This document shows positions 46,901-57,240 of a stretch of 64,000 bases of DNA, piece after piece (position 1 is the stretch's first letter; every line of letters starts with the position of its first letter). This stretch comes from Augochlora pura (Eukaryota > Arthropoda > Insecta > Hymenoptera > Halictidae): contig NC_135774.1 of NCBI RefSeq assembly GCF_028453695.1, positions 24,862,001-24,926,000 of the forward strand, read 5' to 3'. Position numbers and translations under genes: made by a program. Under the pieces are notes generated by a model, which ran no database searches, was not told where the DNA came from, and saw nothing but the letters and a program-made list of their open reading frames with translations.

Positions 46901-49900
46901 CAACAGGTGGTCGCCTCCAGCTATATCACGCTTGAGGGTGTGCTCGACGAGCGCATTTCGCTGCTATTGATCGAAGCATAGTTTTCCTTGACAATAGTAA
47001 TTTGTGCTAACATTGGTAGTTTCTTTTGATCGTCGTCGTTTATCCTGCCATAATTAGGTCTTTATTGGATGTTGGTTGTATAACCACCGACTGATATATA
47101 TGGACAATTCTTCATTGAAAACACTGAATTCTCGCTTGCTGCAGCTGAAAGTTAGGCGATTTTTAATAAAAGCTGCACGCACATACTTTTTAGGAGGATG
47201 ATATATATCCAAGTAGAAAAAGCTTGAAATTGACAAATACTACTATACGTGCATGAATTTTTCTTTTAACATGATTGACCTTCACTGAGATGTGAGACAT
47301 TTATTGAAAGAGATTAGTCTTTCATAATGTAGTCTCTGTGAGTATGAGCTTGCATAAAAATCTTTATACCACCGCTAGCCACTGATAGAATGAAGAGAAA
47401 AGCGGATTCTGCGCACACATCCTACTGTTTCCGCGGGACCTGTTGCTCGCCTCTGATCGTAAATTCAGCCCGGGGATGTTGTCCTGGTGAAAACCGTGCG
47501 TTTGACGTCTTTATGACATGAAACTGACGTTAAATCGATACTGGCTCGGGCAAGCGCACACACATATAGGCGCAAATCCTTGTTTGAGGTTCCTACAAAT
47601 ATTAATAGAAATTTAATTGATCATAGTACGTATCAGACACCGTTCTTCGGTGAGAGCTACCTGAAGACCGATTAACATGTGGAACCCTTTGTATTATTGC
47701 TTAAGAAATGACTTTTTCAATCAACGAGAAATTTAGTAATTTTGAATCAATAGAAACGAGGCTTTCTCTATGACGGTCCTGGGGTAAGTACCGTGTGGTT
47801 CTTACCAGCAGGTATCATTGTCTTACCACTTTGTAGCCGGTACCGTCATAAGAACAACATATCTGTGTTATACGAGACGTCGGATCGCCAGCTGAAAGAT
47901 TCCCGATTTTCCAAATATATTTCAACGAATGTGCCCCATCGAGTACCTTCGCAACAACAACTTGTCAGACATTATCTGAAGTTTGTCTATTGCTAGCCAC
48001 TATAGCTTTCAGAAGCTACACGAACCCCTATCCCTATCGTAAATTAACCGAAAGCGGAGTAGCGTCGGGCTATCTTTCCTCAATTTCTCTCTAAAACAAG
48101 CTGCCGTCGACATATATTTCTCTAATATTATAAAAGTTGCAAACTGTTAATTCGTATAGCAACTAATACAATAACATTTCAATTACTGAGCTAGAAAAGG
48201 TTAACTTGTAAAGTCAATTGGCGCAGTCGACGCTTACTAAATATTTACGCGTGACTGCGAGCGTAGCGTATCCACAGGGGGTTTATCGATTTCACGTCAA
48301 ATCGCCGAGACATGACGACCGTGACGTGTCACCGTAACAGGATCGTATCACCGGTAGAAATATCGCCGTTCCGCCGATAGGTATTGTTGCAGTCCCGATA
48401 TTTTTTCGCCGCGAACGAAGATACTGGTAAGACACGCGGCGTCTGAAAAATATCAGGCCAGCATCACACGGTTGTGTTCGCGTCCAGAACGAAAGAAAGT
48501 GGTGAAGAATCTCGCAGGATGTCGAGAACAGGGTCTGGAAGGTGTTCCCTATCGATTTTCTGTCATCCTCTCGCGTTTACGACATCTCATTGCGATTCGA
48601 CGCTACCAGGAACGTATCAGCATGTTCTCTGCTCTCTCTGCTTGTTTACACCAGTTTGCCGCGTTCCATCGGGATATTGATGTTGCCATTCCCCTCGGCT
48701 GTTGCCTGGATAGCGTGGAAAAGCGGAAGGTCTGCTCGGTTCGTTTAACTCGCGCTCTTCGACGAGGCTACCAGACTGATCGTCCGAGATGCACATTTTA
48801 AACTATTAGAAATTTTCGCCTCTTTCACTACCTTTAGGTGTGAAACAACAAACAATCATTCGTTGAATTATGTGACGGTATCCCTGAAAAATAAAATATA
48901 ACGATTACTGAAATTTTCTTATCAATTGGAGAATTTTCTCAAAGTTACATCATGTACCATGTTAATTTTGAACATTCGCATGTAATTGCCCCATCATTTT
49001 TCTTTGTATGTCCACATTGAGAATTGATCACCGTTTCCGTAAGACTATAAAGTACACTGGTAGTCGATTCGCAGCTAATTGAACGGAACTGGTCGACGTA
49101 TCTGAAACTGATCGACTGTCGAAGTCTCGTCAATCGAGAATTCAAGCACAGGACCAGTTTTGTACTAGGCGAACAGATTTTCGGGTAGGCATTCGGCGGC
49201 GCGCTGTCCGTCAGTCAGACCATATATCAGACCGGTGAAACAATGTTAAAAATGCTTAAGGCTTGGCCACTGCAAGATAGAATATAGTGCAGACATAAAG
49301 CTTTGTGTAATTTGCGGAGAAACGTGTCACAGGAAATGCGAGCTACATCCCACGTGTGCTAACTTAAGTAAACAACGCAGTGCAATTTCCAGAGGCTGTG
49401 TACAAAAAAACACACGGTGTAACAAGGAAAACATTGTAATCTTTAGCACCATAAATAAAATAACTTGCACTTGCGCCGTCCACCGCGAAACCACGTGACA
49501 TGTCGTCCTTGCACGATCAGGGTAGTAGTCTTTCGAACAATTCGCGGACGTCAGCTGCAGCCAAAAATATTCTGGAAACATTACGAAATAGAACGCAGTG
49601 GATTCATTGAATGTATAAAATGAGAAAGTATTTATTAGTTGGTGGCATTTTTAGAAAGAGAGTGTTCACAAAGCGAACCGAATTAGACTAAACGAATGAG
49701 GAATGAGACTAAAGAAACCTGGCGACAGACGACGGCAATTGCAAACCACGTTGAGTTTTCCGGGTTTTTTCATTGCACGTCTCAGGTCCTTTATTGAGGC
49801 AATGTACATTTGAAGAAGACAAGTGTCCCGATGCCGCCTTGTCAAAGAATTGAGACTTTGTTCGCGGAGGATCTGATCAAGGAATGGGGGGGGGGGGGGG

Positions 49901-52900
49901 TGATACCTTCTGGTAAAAGAACCGTGACTGACCAATCGGAACTTACCCCAGAACCTCGGTGGAGTATATGTATATCAACAATTTTCTAACATATCCGATA
50001 CTTTGCATTACGATTATTCAGAAGTGCTTTGGTTTCCGTGAAATGCAGGGGTCGTTATTTTCATTGCCATAAATTCATAGATCCATGCACGTATACTTCA
50101 ATAATTTATGCACACACGCCGAGAGCGCAGTTCGAGGAATACTCGAGACTCGCTATGTTTTCTTAGTAACTCCACAACTTTCATATTCATAGATACTGCA
50201 TATATTACCATCGCTGACTATCACTAAACTAGAATATAGCGTCTGGACTACGCCTCTCCCTCAACCGTGTCATCTGTAAAACTATATTACTGAAGAATGT
50301 CGATGGACGACGTTTTTCTTTCTGAACAATGACACCAGAGTAGCCCATTGCATAAAATAATTTAAACAATAACCCACTGAAGTAGAAATACAGATCAGCT
50401 TACCTCTCTTTTGAAATTATAAATATACAAATAATATTTATCGCTGAGTTCAGGCCGCTCCTCTGATTCAACAATTACATTATACTTTGTATTATAATTC
50501 TATAACATGTGTACTTACGTAATGGCATTTAATGTGCCAATTACGATATGATTGAACGACTTGTCCTGAACAGCGATTTGACATTATACGCAATGTGATG
50601 GAGTAACAAGCGTTTTATTTCTCGTGACATTTAATCTGTTTGCGTATTTCCAACGGACGCCTGTTGCGCCCGATGCGACCGCAGCGCTTCTTCTGGCGGC
50701 TCGTGCATCGATACAATTTATAAAGCCGGTCGCCAGGTAGCGTGCCGTGTCGATAAGTTCGATACATCGAAACGTGACACTGTCAGTTCGCGGGTGGGGG
50801 GAGGGGGGTGAACAGTTGGCGATGACGATACAGGGCTGACAGCCCCATGAGTGCACCTCCTTGGGGATGCTGTGCTCCTGGCACTTCGAGATGCAGCATG
50901 TCTTTCGAATGGCGACGGGAGCGCTTCGCAGCACGATCCCACGACGACGGAAAGACAATGATGGCGGTTAGGTGATCCGAGGCCCCAACGATCGCGAGCA
51001 AAAAGAGAGCACGAGCAACGGGAAGACGGAGGCGGTCTTTCCTGGTCCTTCGACCAAACAGCAAAAAATGCCATGCCCCTTGGCGCGCCTCTTGGTATAA
51101 TGGGGTGCCATGAACGAGTGCTGGTGCACGCAGCCTGCGTTATTATTTATTTCGGTGAGAGAGAGGTGGGAGAGATACCTCGCCGAACGAACGTGTTAGA
51201 AAAAAGGTGCGTTTTTGATATAAATATTGGAAAAAAAAACAAAAAACAAAAATAGAGCAATAATTAACCCAAAAGGCAGGGTGAAAGGTGAGGTGCAGTT
51301 GGAGCAAATAGATTCCGACCAGGAAACAAGAATAAAGGAGCTGAGATAAAAATGTTCCAAAGGATGGGAGGTTAGGGTTGTCCCTAACTCCCCACCTACA
51401 AAAAAAAAGGGAGATGGATAGCGATGATCCGGAGGGAGTGGGAGACCGTATAGCGCCACCAGACGACAAATAAACAAAGTAAAAAAGATGGCGCCGGTAA
51501 ATGTACCAGGGTAGATTTTACAGGAAAGAGAGGATAGTCAGCCAATAGAGAACGAGGAACCCTTTCACCGATTGGTTATGAAGAGACCCCGAGAGAACGA
51601 AGCGCTAACGGAAAGAAAGGCGGTAATTACAAAGATTTTGGTGAAAAAGTCAAAGGGAGCTAGAACAAGACAGCAGTAACATCGATACTAATGTAAACTA
51701 AGAGTCCGTCGGGTTTGTAGACATGTGCGAATTAATGGGATTTAACCGGAAGCAAGTTATGCAATATCTTCCGAATAATGTGCTTCTGGACGATATCCAA
51801 TATTTCGAATAAATAGGCACAATTCGTTTGTTGACATCCAGCATACAAATGCTCGCACCGCACTAGTTTCTTCTACTTCCCAGAATTGCGAAATAGTTGA
51901 AGCCAATTCTGAATTCGACCACTTGAGACAGATACGAATCGATTTGGCTAGGACCTGAAATTTCGGTCACTGCAAACTGTAAACCAGCTGAGGTCGTAGA
52001 GTCGTGTCTTCTGTCCCATGAGGTTACCGACTCCGACGTATATCTGGTCAATGCATAAAAAATCCCAAAACATCCTAGTACCTATAAGAAGGCCAATATA
52101 ACCTGGAATTCTAAAGTTGGGATTTGTGCATACTATGCCATGGTACATGAGTATATTTGCACGATTTAGCAACAAATTAGGCATCTCTTTGATGATGAAA
52201 GAAGAAATTATATATATTAAATTTCTGGCACCTAATTGAGCGATTGAGAGGAAATTACTAAAATAGAAAAGAAACTGTAAAAGGAGAGAAACGAGTCTGT
52301 CCTTCGTTCGTTCGAGAGCCGATAATCGCACAATCGACAATGAAAAAATCGATGGCTGACTGTGCTATACTGACTGCGCATGTCGTCATCGTTACCAGCG
52401 GGGGAGAGGAGTCGTTTGTTTTTTCTGCTATCCTGGTGTCACTGTGGTTCCCGGCATTCTTTTCATTGTTCTGTTACTCTTGTTTTGTTTTTGAAGATTT
52501 TCACTCTTCAAATCGAAATACCAATGTAATCTGGATTTACATAACATCTCTTGACACGGAAGATAAGTTTAAACGCTTGTTAACGAAGGTGCTTGTTTTA
52601 GAAAAATATATATCAAAGTATGAGAAAGTTCGATCACGGATACCCTTTCCAAAATTATGATCTTTTCTTTTACTTCTTTTAATTTTCTCGTAGGTACAAA
52701 GCAACGAGTGTGGCTGGATAACTATTGCACTAACATATGTATGCACACGGAAGTTTTCTTTCCGAAAAACTTAATGATAACAGAAACGTTGATTAACGTA
52801 TCCGTCTTTTACGACCCTTTTCAGGCGTGAGTTACGAAGATTCCTTAAGAGATGGTGTCCTTCTTTGCAAACTTATGAACAAATTGCAACCCGGACTTAT

Positions 52901-55778
52901 CACCAAGATTAACACTTCCGGCGGTGATTACAAGATGATGGATAACCTTAATCAGTAAGTACCTGTGATTAATACGCTGACAAATATTGTATAAATATTC
53001 TTTCACTTTTCCCGAAATACCTTACCTGAAGAGATATTTATATGTACCGTGTAATGTATTTACGCGCGATTCAGCAATGCCCTACGTCTTCATGTTTCTC
53101 TGTTACACAGTCGACTTTCCGCAATCGACAGTGTTTTGCTTCGGAACGACTCTCGACTCGCACCTTATCGACATCGAGACCATTGGTCACCGCTCTCGCC
53201 GGAATCGAGAGATCAAACCATCTGCGACTATTGACCTCGAGTTTATCCCTTCGAGGCCAACGATTCCGCCATATTCGGGCATTCAAGAACGCGACAATAG
53301 CTGTTCCAGCTATTCGTGGTACAGTCGTACCTCTTACCGCCGCCTGACAGCCTGCTAAATAAGTACCAATAAAGTCTGAGGTCGGGTTACCGTCGCGCGT
53401 CGCAGTGAACTTCGAACAAAATACAGAGCATGTTACGGGGTAAACGTGATTTTAAACAACTTCGCACTCTGACACGATCGCGTTCCGTAGATACTCGGTC
53501 GGATATGTGAATAAAGACAAACGCAGGTCTAGTCCGGTTGACTGTGGCAAAAATTCTGAGGGCTTTATTTCGGGTTTTGCTGCTTAAATACATTTGTTGG
53601 GGGCGTATTTTTATGGCTATACGGTGTGTACGTGACTTTTGACATGTTTTCTGAAAATGTAGCGAGACTCCGGTAAAACATCTGCAGGCCAGGTACGGTC
53701 GATGTTCCTTTGTTGGTGTTTTACCGGGCGAAGCTGACCTGGCTCGTTTGGTCGTTACAAGCAGACGGACCTATTATGTCTCTCTCGCAGTAGCTTAATC
53801 TCAGTAGATGATTCTACTGTTGTCATTCAGACACGCTTCAAACTGAATATTCGATACATTGAACATTAGAAATAATTCTTTGTATTGTCTTTTAGTGTTC
53901 GAATAATTTACATTCCTTTGTTCCCCATTGTGGCTAAATTAGCCTCTCTACTGCACCGTGAATACAAGTCAACCATTTTACACCTACCTCTCAATTCGAA
54001 TATTTTTTATTTTCAGAATGTTGAAAAACAATTTAGCGCGATGTCCGCTACTACCGTCCACGAGAGATAACGTGGAGACAATACGGTGTCCTCAGTAACA
54101 GTAATACTGTCGACAATTGTTTTTCTTCCTAGAAATCCCCATACCACTTCTAATAACCTAACTCTAATTGATTGTTGCTGTCTTTTCCTGTTTCCATAGC
54201 AGTAGCCGGGACAATCAAATTCCATATTAAATTTATGATCTATCTCGTAGAAGCATATGTTTATTTTTCTTTTCCATATTTCTATTGCTATTTTTTAAAT
54301 ACGATAAATACTTGATTTTTGTTTCGTATAAAAAAAAGAAACATTGGCGCCTTTTTGGGTAGAAAAAAAGGTCCGTATAGGATCCTTACAGCGCCGATTG
54401 AGATAGTGACGAAACGTTCGAACTGTTCGCCAAAATTACCAACAGTAAAATTTGGTGAACAGCTTGAGTGCTTTGTCGCTACACTGATTGGCGCTGTACA
54501 GATTTCGAAAATTTAATTTCGTTCTCTGAAAGAGACACCACGATCGCCCTAAGTTCCACAATGTAAAATCGCTTAAAACAATTAATTTTGATAAAATTAC
54601 GGTGCAAAAGATTTCACTGTAATATCACAGCGATATGTTATACTATGTTAAATGTTTCTTTAGTTATTGATAGCTATCGGCTGTGATCGAGGCGTCTATG
54701 TTGTTAAATTCAGAGAAGAAAATCTCCACTGTACAGATTCACGCGACGATTATCGCGACTTCTTTGTTTAACCGCGGTGTCGCGTTGCCTGCGCATGCCA
54801 CCAATTGGCGCGTTTTCAATGTTTAAGAGCGCTTTCTTGTAGTGGGGCGAACGATGCGCAGCGCGGCCACTCCGCGTTACTCCCTTTTCATGCGGAAATC
54901 AGGAACGTCATGGAGGTTGTACATGCCGCGCGTAATCCTCTTTAATTAGCTACATGCCTGGTAACCGGAGAGCTCGTTAACACTGGCCTGCCTCACGTTT
55001 GTCGCCTACTGTCATCGCGACCGACAAGATGGCGAATCATCGAAGATGTGCCGCGGTTACGGGTACACGATGAACGCGTGTGCAGCAGAATTAGATAAAC
55101 GTTCTTTCAAATAACGAATACAAGTTTAAAATTTATGTATAAATAGATCTAATCGTAGATCATCGTCAAATCGTAGTTGTAATAAAATGCCTGCTGTCGC
55201 TAGAACCACATTTATTCTCTATGATCGAATAAGGAATAATTGTGACACTTGACATTTGTCGATGACCAGTATAATATGTGCAATTATCTAGCGGACAAAA
55301 TATGTATAGAGGGCATTTGCGAAACAAAAAGTTTTCCGATTAAAGAAGATTTTTTAAATAGAATTAATAATATTCATTACATTGTTTCAGGTTCCAAAAA
55401 GCTTGCGTGAAATACGGAGTACCTGATGTGGATCTCTTCCAAGCAGTTGATCTCATGGAAAGGAAAAATATAGCTCAAGTGACTAATACGGTCTTCGCCA
55501 TCGGTCGCACCGTAATTAATTCTACTAAAAATAAATCATGTATTCCTTTTGATCAGGCGTATACAATTAATTTAATTTCTTCATAGACGTACAGACATCC
55601 AGAGTGGCGTGGACCCTGGCTAGGTCCTAAACCAGCCGAGGAGAACAAACGACACTTCACCGAGGAACAATTAAGAGCCGGTGAAGGCTTAATTGGACTC
55701 CAAGCTGGGACTAATAAAGGCGCGACTCAAGCTGGACAGAGCTTTGGCGCTACGAGGAAGATACTCCTTGGAAAATAA
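34989..55778 (+). CDS. Mp20: Muscle protein 20 (Mp20), calponin/transgelin family
   Basis: A small calponin-homology protein of insect muscle that binds actin filaments. Five coding exons: 34989-35012, 43029-43110, 52825-52954, 55391-55511 and 55588-55778 (plus one base at 55587). All phases agree, giving 182 residues (Drosophila Mp20: 184). Exon 1 encodes only MPGRPLWQ. One CH domain spans about residues 18-125: AQQWIETVVGERFPSG, YEDSLRDGVLLCKLMNKLQ, KMMDNLNQFQKAC, KYGVPDVDLFQAVDL and NTVFAIGR. A single calponin repeat follows (GLQAGTNKGATQAGQ) and the C-terminus is KILLGK. Introns of 8.0, 9.7, 2.4 and 0.08 kb are very long for such a small gene, and intron 1 contains other genes on both strands. 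AATAAA at 55856-55861 is the likely poly(A) signal. Confidence 0.93.
35013..37429. other. Mp20 intron 1, first part
   Basis: Intronic sequence between Mp20 exon 1 and the 3' end of the antisense calponin gene. A GT-rich low-complexity patch lies at about 37010-37130. Open frames such as 35528-35728 minus have no features. The 3' UTR of the antisense gene is expected just below 37430. Confidence 0.5.
37430..38078 (-). CDS. Transgelin/calponin-like protein nested antisense in Mp20 intron 1 (first exon not found)
   Basis: A second calponin-family actin-binding protein. Three coding exons were found: 37879-38078, 37701-37821 and 37430-37612, joining as QR|F (phase 2) and I|T (phase 0). They give 167 residues. 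The CH domain starts ARNKEQESEVLTWIEAVLGE, then YEDILKDGVVLCKLINKLAPG, FQLMENVQRFQ, YGVPQEEIFQTADLFERRN and LYALGRI. A single calponin repeat, LNLQMGFNKGASQSGH, is followed by the C-terminus GFGNTRHM, which differs from Mp20 and matches the CG5023/Chd64-type calponins of flies. The first exon, which should carry the start codon and end in phase 0, lies upstream at higher coordinates and was not recognised. It is transcribed opposite to Mp20, entirely inside its first intron as far as seen. Confidence 0.9.
38079..42430. other. Mp20 intron 1, middle part
   Basis: Over 4 kb of intronic sequence. It probably contains the missing first exon and promoter of the antisense calponin gene. It holds one notable small ORF (39294-39413). 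Other open frames here (38597-38956, 40272-40550, 41181-41396) show no domains or splice support. Confidence 0.4.
39294..39413 (+). CDS. Candidate 39-residue hydrophobic membrane peptide (small ORF)
   Basis: ATG at 39294, TAG at 39411. The peptide starts MINTFTT and continues with an almost uninterrupted hydrophobic stretch of about 30 residues (FLFVLTYIAVVLAVM, then FATLVYMFYYF). This would form one transmembrane helix. It lies in intron 1 of a muscle gene, where small membrane peptides of the sarcolamban/sarcolipin kind act, but I see no sequence match to a known one. A second frame (from 39269) is open through the same DNA, so coding status is not established. It may be chance. Confidence 0.3.
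   Translation: MINTFTTYFLFVLTYIAVVLAVMFATLVYMFYYFPVSLF
42431..42574 (+). ncRNA. U4: U4 spliceosomal snRNA
   Basis: U4 pairs with U6 and is carried in the U4/U6.U5 tri-snRNP. The sequence begins AGCTTTGCGCAGTGGC, continues ATCGTAACCAATGAGGTT and CGAGGTGCGATTATTGCTA (stem II / 5' stem-loop region), then TTGAAAACTTTTACCAATA, CCCCGCCATGACGA, the Sm site AATTTTTGG, and a 3' hairpin GTTTCTACGGAAAC. Length is about 144 nt, as in human U4 (145). Conservation along the whole length, including the Sm site and both stems, argues for a functional gene and not a pseudogene. It lies in Mp20 intron 1 on the same strand. The upstream PSEA-type promoter was not identified with confidence. Confidence 0.95.
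42575..43028 (+). other. Mp20 intron 1, last part
   Basis: Intronic AT-rich sequence between the U4 gene and Mp20 exon 2, ending in the acceptor CTGCTTTCAG. Nothing else recognised. Confidence 0.5.
46464..46485. repeat. Perfect 22-bp palindrome built from GTCGAC repeats
   Basis: ACGTCGAC repeated as ACGTCGACGTCGACGTCGACGT reads the same on both strands (boundaries within one base). It lies 14 bp before a second inverted repeat (46499-46539). Confidence 0.7.
46499..46539. repeat. Inverted repeat, 12-bp perfect stem with 17-nt loop
   Basis: CAGGCTGGACAG and CTGTCCAGCCTG are exact reverse complements separated by 17 nt. The stem could form a hairpin in RNA or DNA. Function unknown. Confidence 0.75.
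52955..55390. other. Mp20 intron 3
   Basis: A 2.4-kb intron. It holds a long imperfect hairpin (54387-54498), listed separately. Open frames at 52987-53358 plus and 53387-53593 minus have no recognisable features. Confidence 0.5.
54387..54498. repeat. Long imperfect hairpin, about 112 nt
   Basis: The two arms pair in order: TACAGCGCCGAT with ATTGGCGCTGTA, then TAGTGACGAAAC-type sequence with GCTTTGTCGCTA, then CTGTTCGCCAAA with TTTGGTGAACAG, closing on a loop of about 7-10 nt (CCAACAG). Most mismatches are G-U compatible. The shape fits a primary miRNA, a hairpin RNA or a short foldback transposon. No known miRNA seed was recognised. Confidence 0.7.
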
Positions 55779-56331
55779 TGTTCACTGTTCGTTCTTCGAT
55801 GACGTTACAGTTCATTTTATAAATTATAATATTGATATAAGGGTGAAACATAGCGAATAAACGACATTAATTTACAATGCAGTTTATACAAATAAAAAAT
55901 AAGTGGCGTTTTCTCGCCATTTCAATACATTGATAACAATACACACGAAAATCAACTTGTTAATAAAGATTTATCTCTTTTATGTATGATTCTTTGCTAA
56001 TGTCACCTGCACTCAAGTAGTGCTTGCATTATTCACTAGTAGAATAATTTACTGATCTATGTGATTTATAAATAAATTAAGTAAAATATGAAATCACTGT
56101 TATATTTACAGTAGTGTATATACGTGCATTTCATTGCGCATCTACGTAATTGCAAAATACTTAGTCGACAATTACGAGAGCCATTCATAAACTATGTATT
56201 GTGTTGTGTATGTGAACGTTTATCGTATCCGTGAGATAGTGCACACAAGCGCAAACCAGAGGTTATGTCAATGAGGTTAAATTTCCTAAGTTCTGCACGG
56301 TAATGCCATTAGTAACGATGTGAACACTAAC
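55779..56331 (+). other. Mp20 3' UTR and spacer before PRADC1
   Basis: AT-rich sequence with a poly(A) signal at 55856-55861. The PRADC1 promoter should lie in its last part. No further gene is seen. Confidence 0.5.
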
Positions 56332-57145
56332 ATGCAAATACGGAGCATGAATTTTTTCCGTTCTTTCTACATTCTAACATTACTTGGCCTTAAAATAACG
56401 AGTGGAATCGGAGAAGGTTAGTAAGGATGTGATGATGTTAGGTTACCGACACCTGCATTATTAAATTTACTGTTTGTCATCGAAAATTGGTTAGGAAATT
56501 TGTTTAAATTTAACTCGAGAGGGTCCTTCCTGGATACGAGTTACGGAACAGATGTGTTCTTCGAAATTATACATCCACCAGAATTGGAGTACACATACAA
56601 ATTGAAGCCTGCCAAAGATTTTGGTGTTCCTTTCGTAAGTAGCCATCTGTACTCTTCAAACGATACTGATCCGTTCATTGTGTCTTAAAACTTTTTAGAA
56701 TGCAAGCTTCTTGGAGGAGAAAATTCCTCTGGTTCCGGCCGAGCCTCCTCAAGGTTGTCAGATAGCAAAGAATGCCAAAGAATTAAAAGGTAGAGTTGCC
56801 CTGGTAGAACGTGGCAACTGTAGTTTTTTTATTAAGAGCATGATGGTCGAAGAAGCTGGTGCGAAGGCTGTGATTATAGCAGACTATTATTTACCTACTA
56901 TTGAAGATTCAACAACGAATCCTTTCTGGGCAGACTATTATTATGTAGAAATGGCCCGCGACCACACCATACCACCCTCAAAAACAGTGAACATTCCTGC
57001 TGGATTTTTGCTTGGTAAGAATGGCAAAATGATTCGGCAAACACTAAAACGTTTAAATCAGCCATTTGCCTTAATCAATATCCCGGTAAATTTAACTTAT
57101 ACTTCTTTGGATAAAGTACATCAGCCACCATGGTTGCTTTGGTGA
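56332..57145 (+). CDS. Pradc1: Protease-associated domain-containing protein 1 (PRADC1)
   Basis: A secreted glycoprotein consisting of one PA domain; its partner is not established. Exons 56332-56416, 56495-56634 and 56699-57145 join in phase and give 223 residues from the first ATG, or 218 from the second in-frame ATG (56347), which puts the signal peptide MNFFRSFYILTLLGLKITSG at the very N-terminus. Conserved PRADC1 blocks are KPAKDFG, IPLVPAEPPQGCQ, ALVERGNCSFFIKS, AKAVIIADYY, FYVEM-like YYVEMARDHT, IPAGFLLGKNGKMIR, INIPVNLTY and the C-terminal QPPWLLW. Asn-linked sites (NCS, NLT) are present. Human PRADC1 has 188 residues; the excess here is in the N-terminal part. It converges on XPNPEP1, with 95 bp between the stops. 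Confidence 0.92.
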
Positions 57146-57240
57146 TGTTTGATACATATTAAAGGATGGTTTTAAGAGGGGACAAATTAAATATAAAAAC
57201 AGTTTATTATGGAATTTGTTTCTTGGTAAATAACTAATTG

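Larger units (their letters stand above)
43111..52824. other. Mp20 intron 2
   Basis: A 9.7-kb intron. Long open frames at 45827-46357 plus, 48472-48801 plus and 50584-51074 minus lack domains and splice logic and are not called as genes. It contains a 22-bp palindrome and a 12-bp-stem hairpin near 46.5 kb, a G15 run at 49886-49900, and a G-rich four-run tract at 50792-50809. Confidence 0.45.

Noticed and set aside
50584..51074. Overlapping open frames on the minus strand
   Set aside because: Several frames are open at once in GC-rich sequence and none shows a domain. Cys-rich appearance of one frame does not match a known fold.
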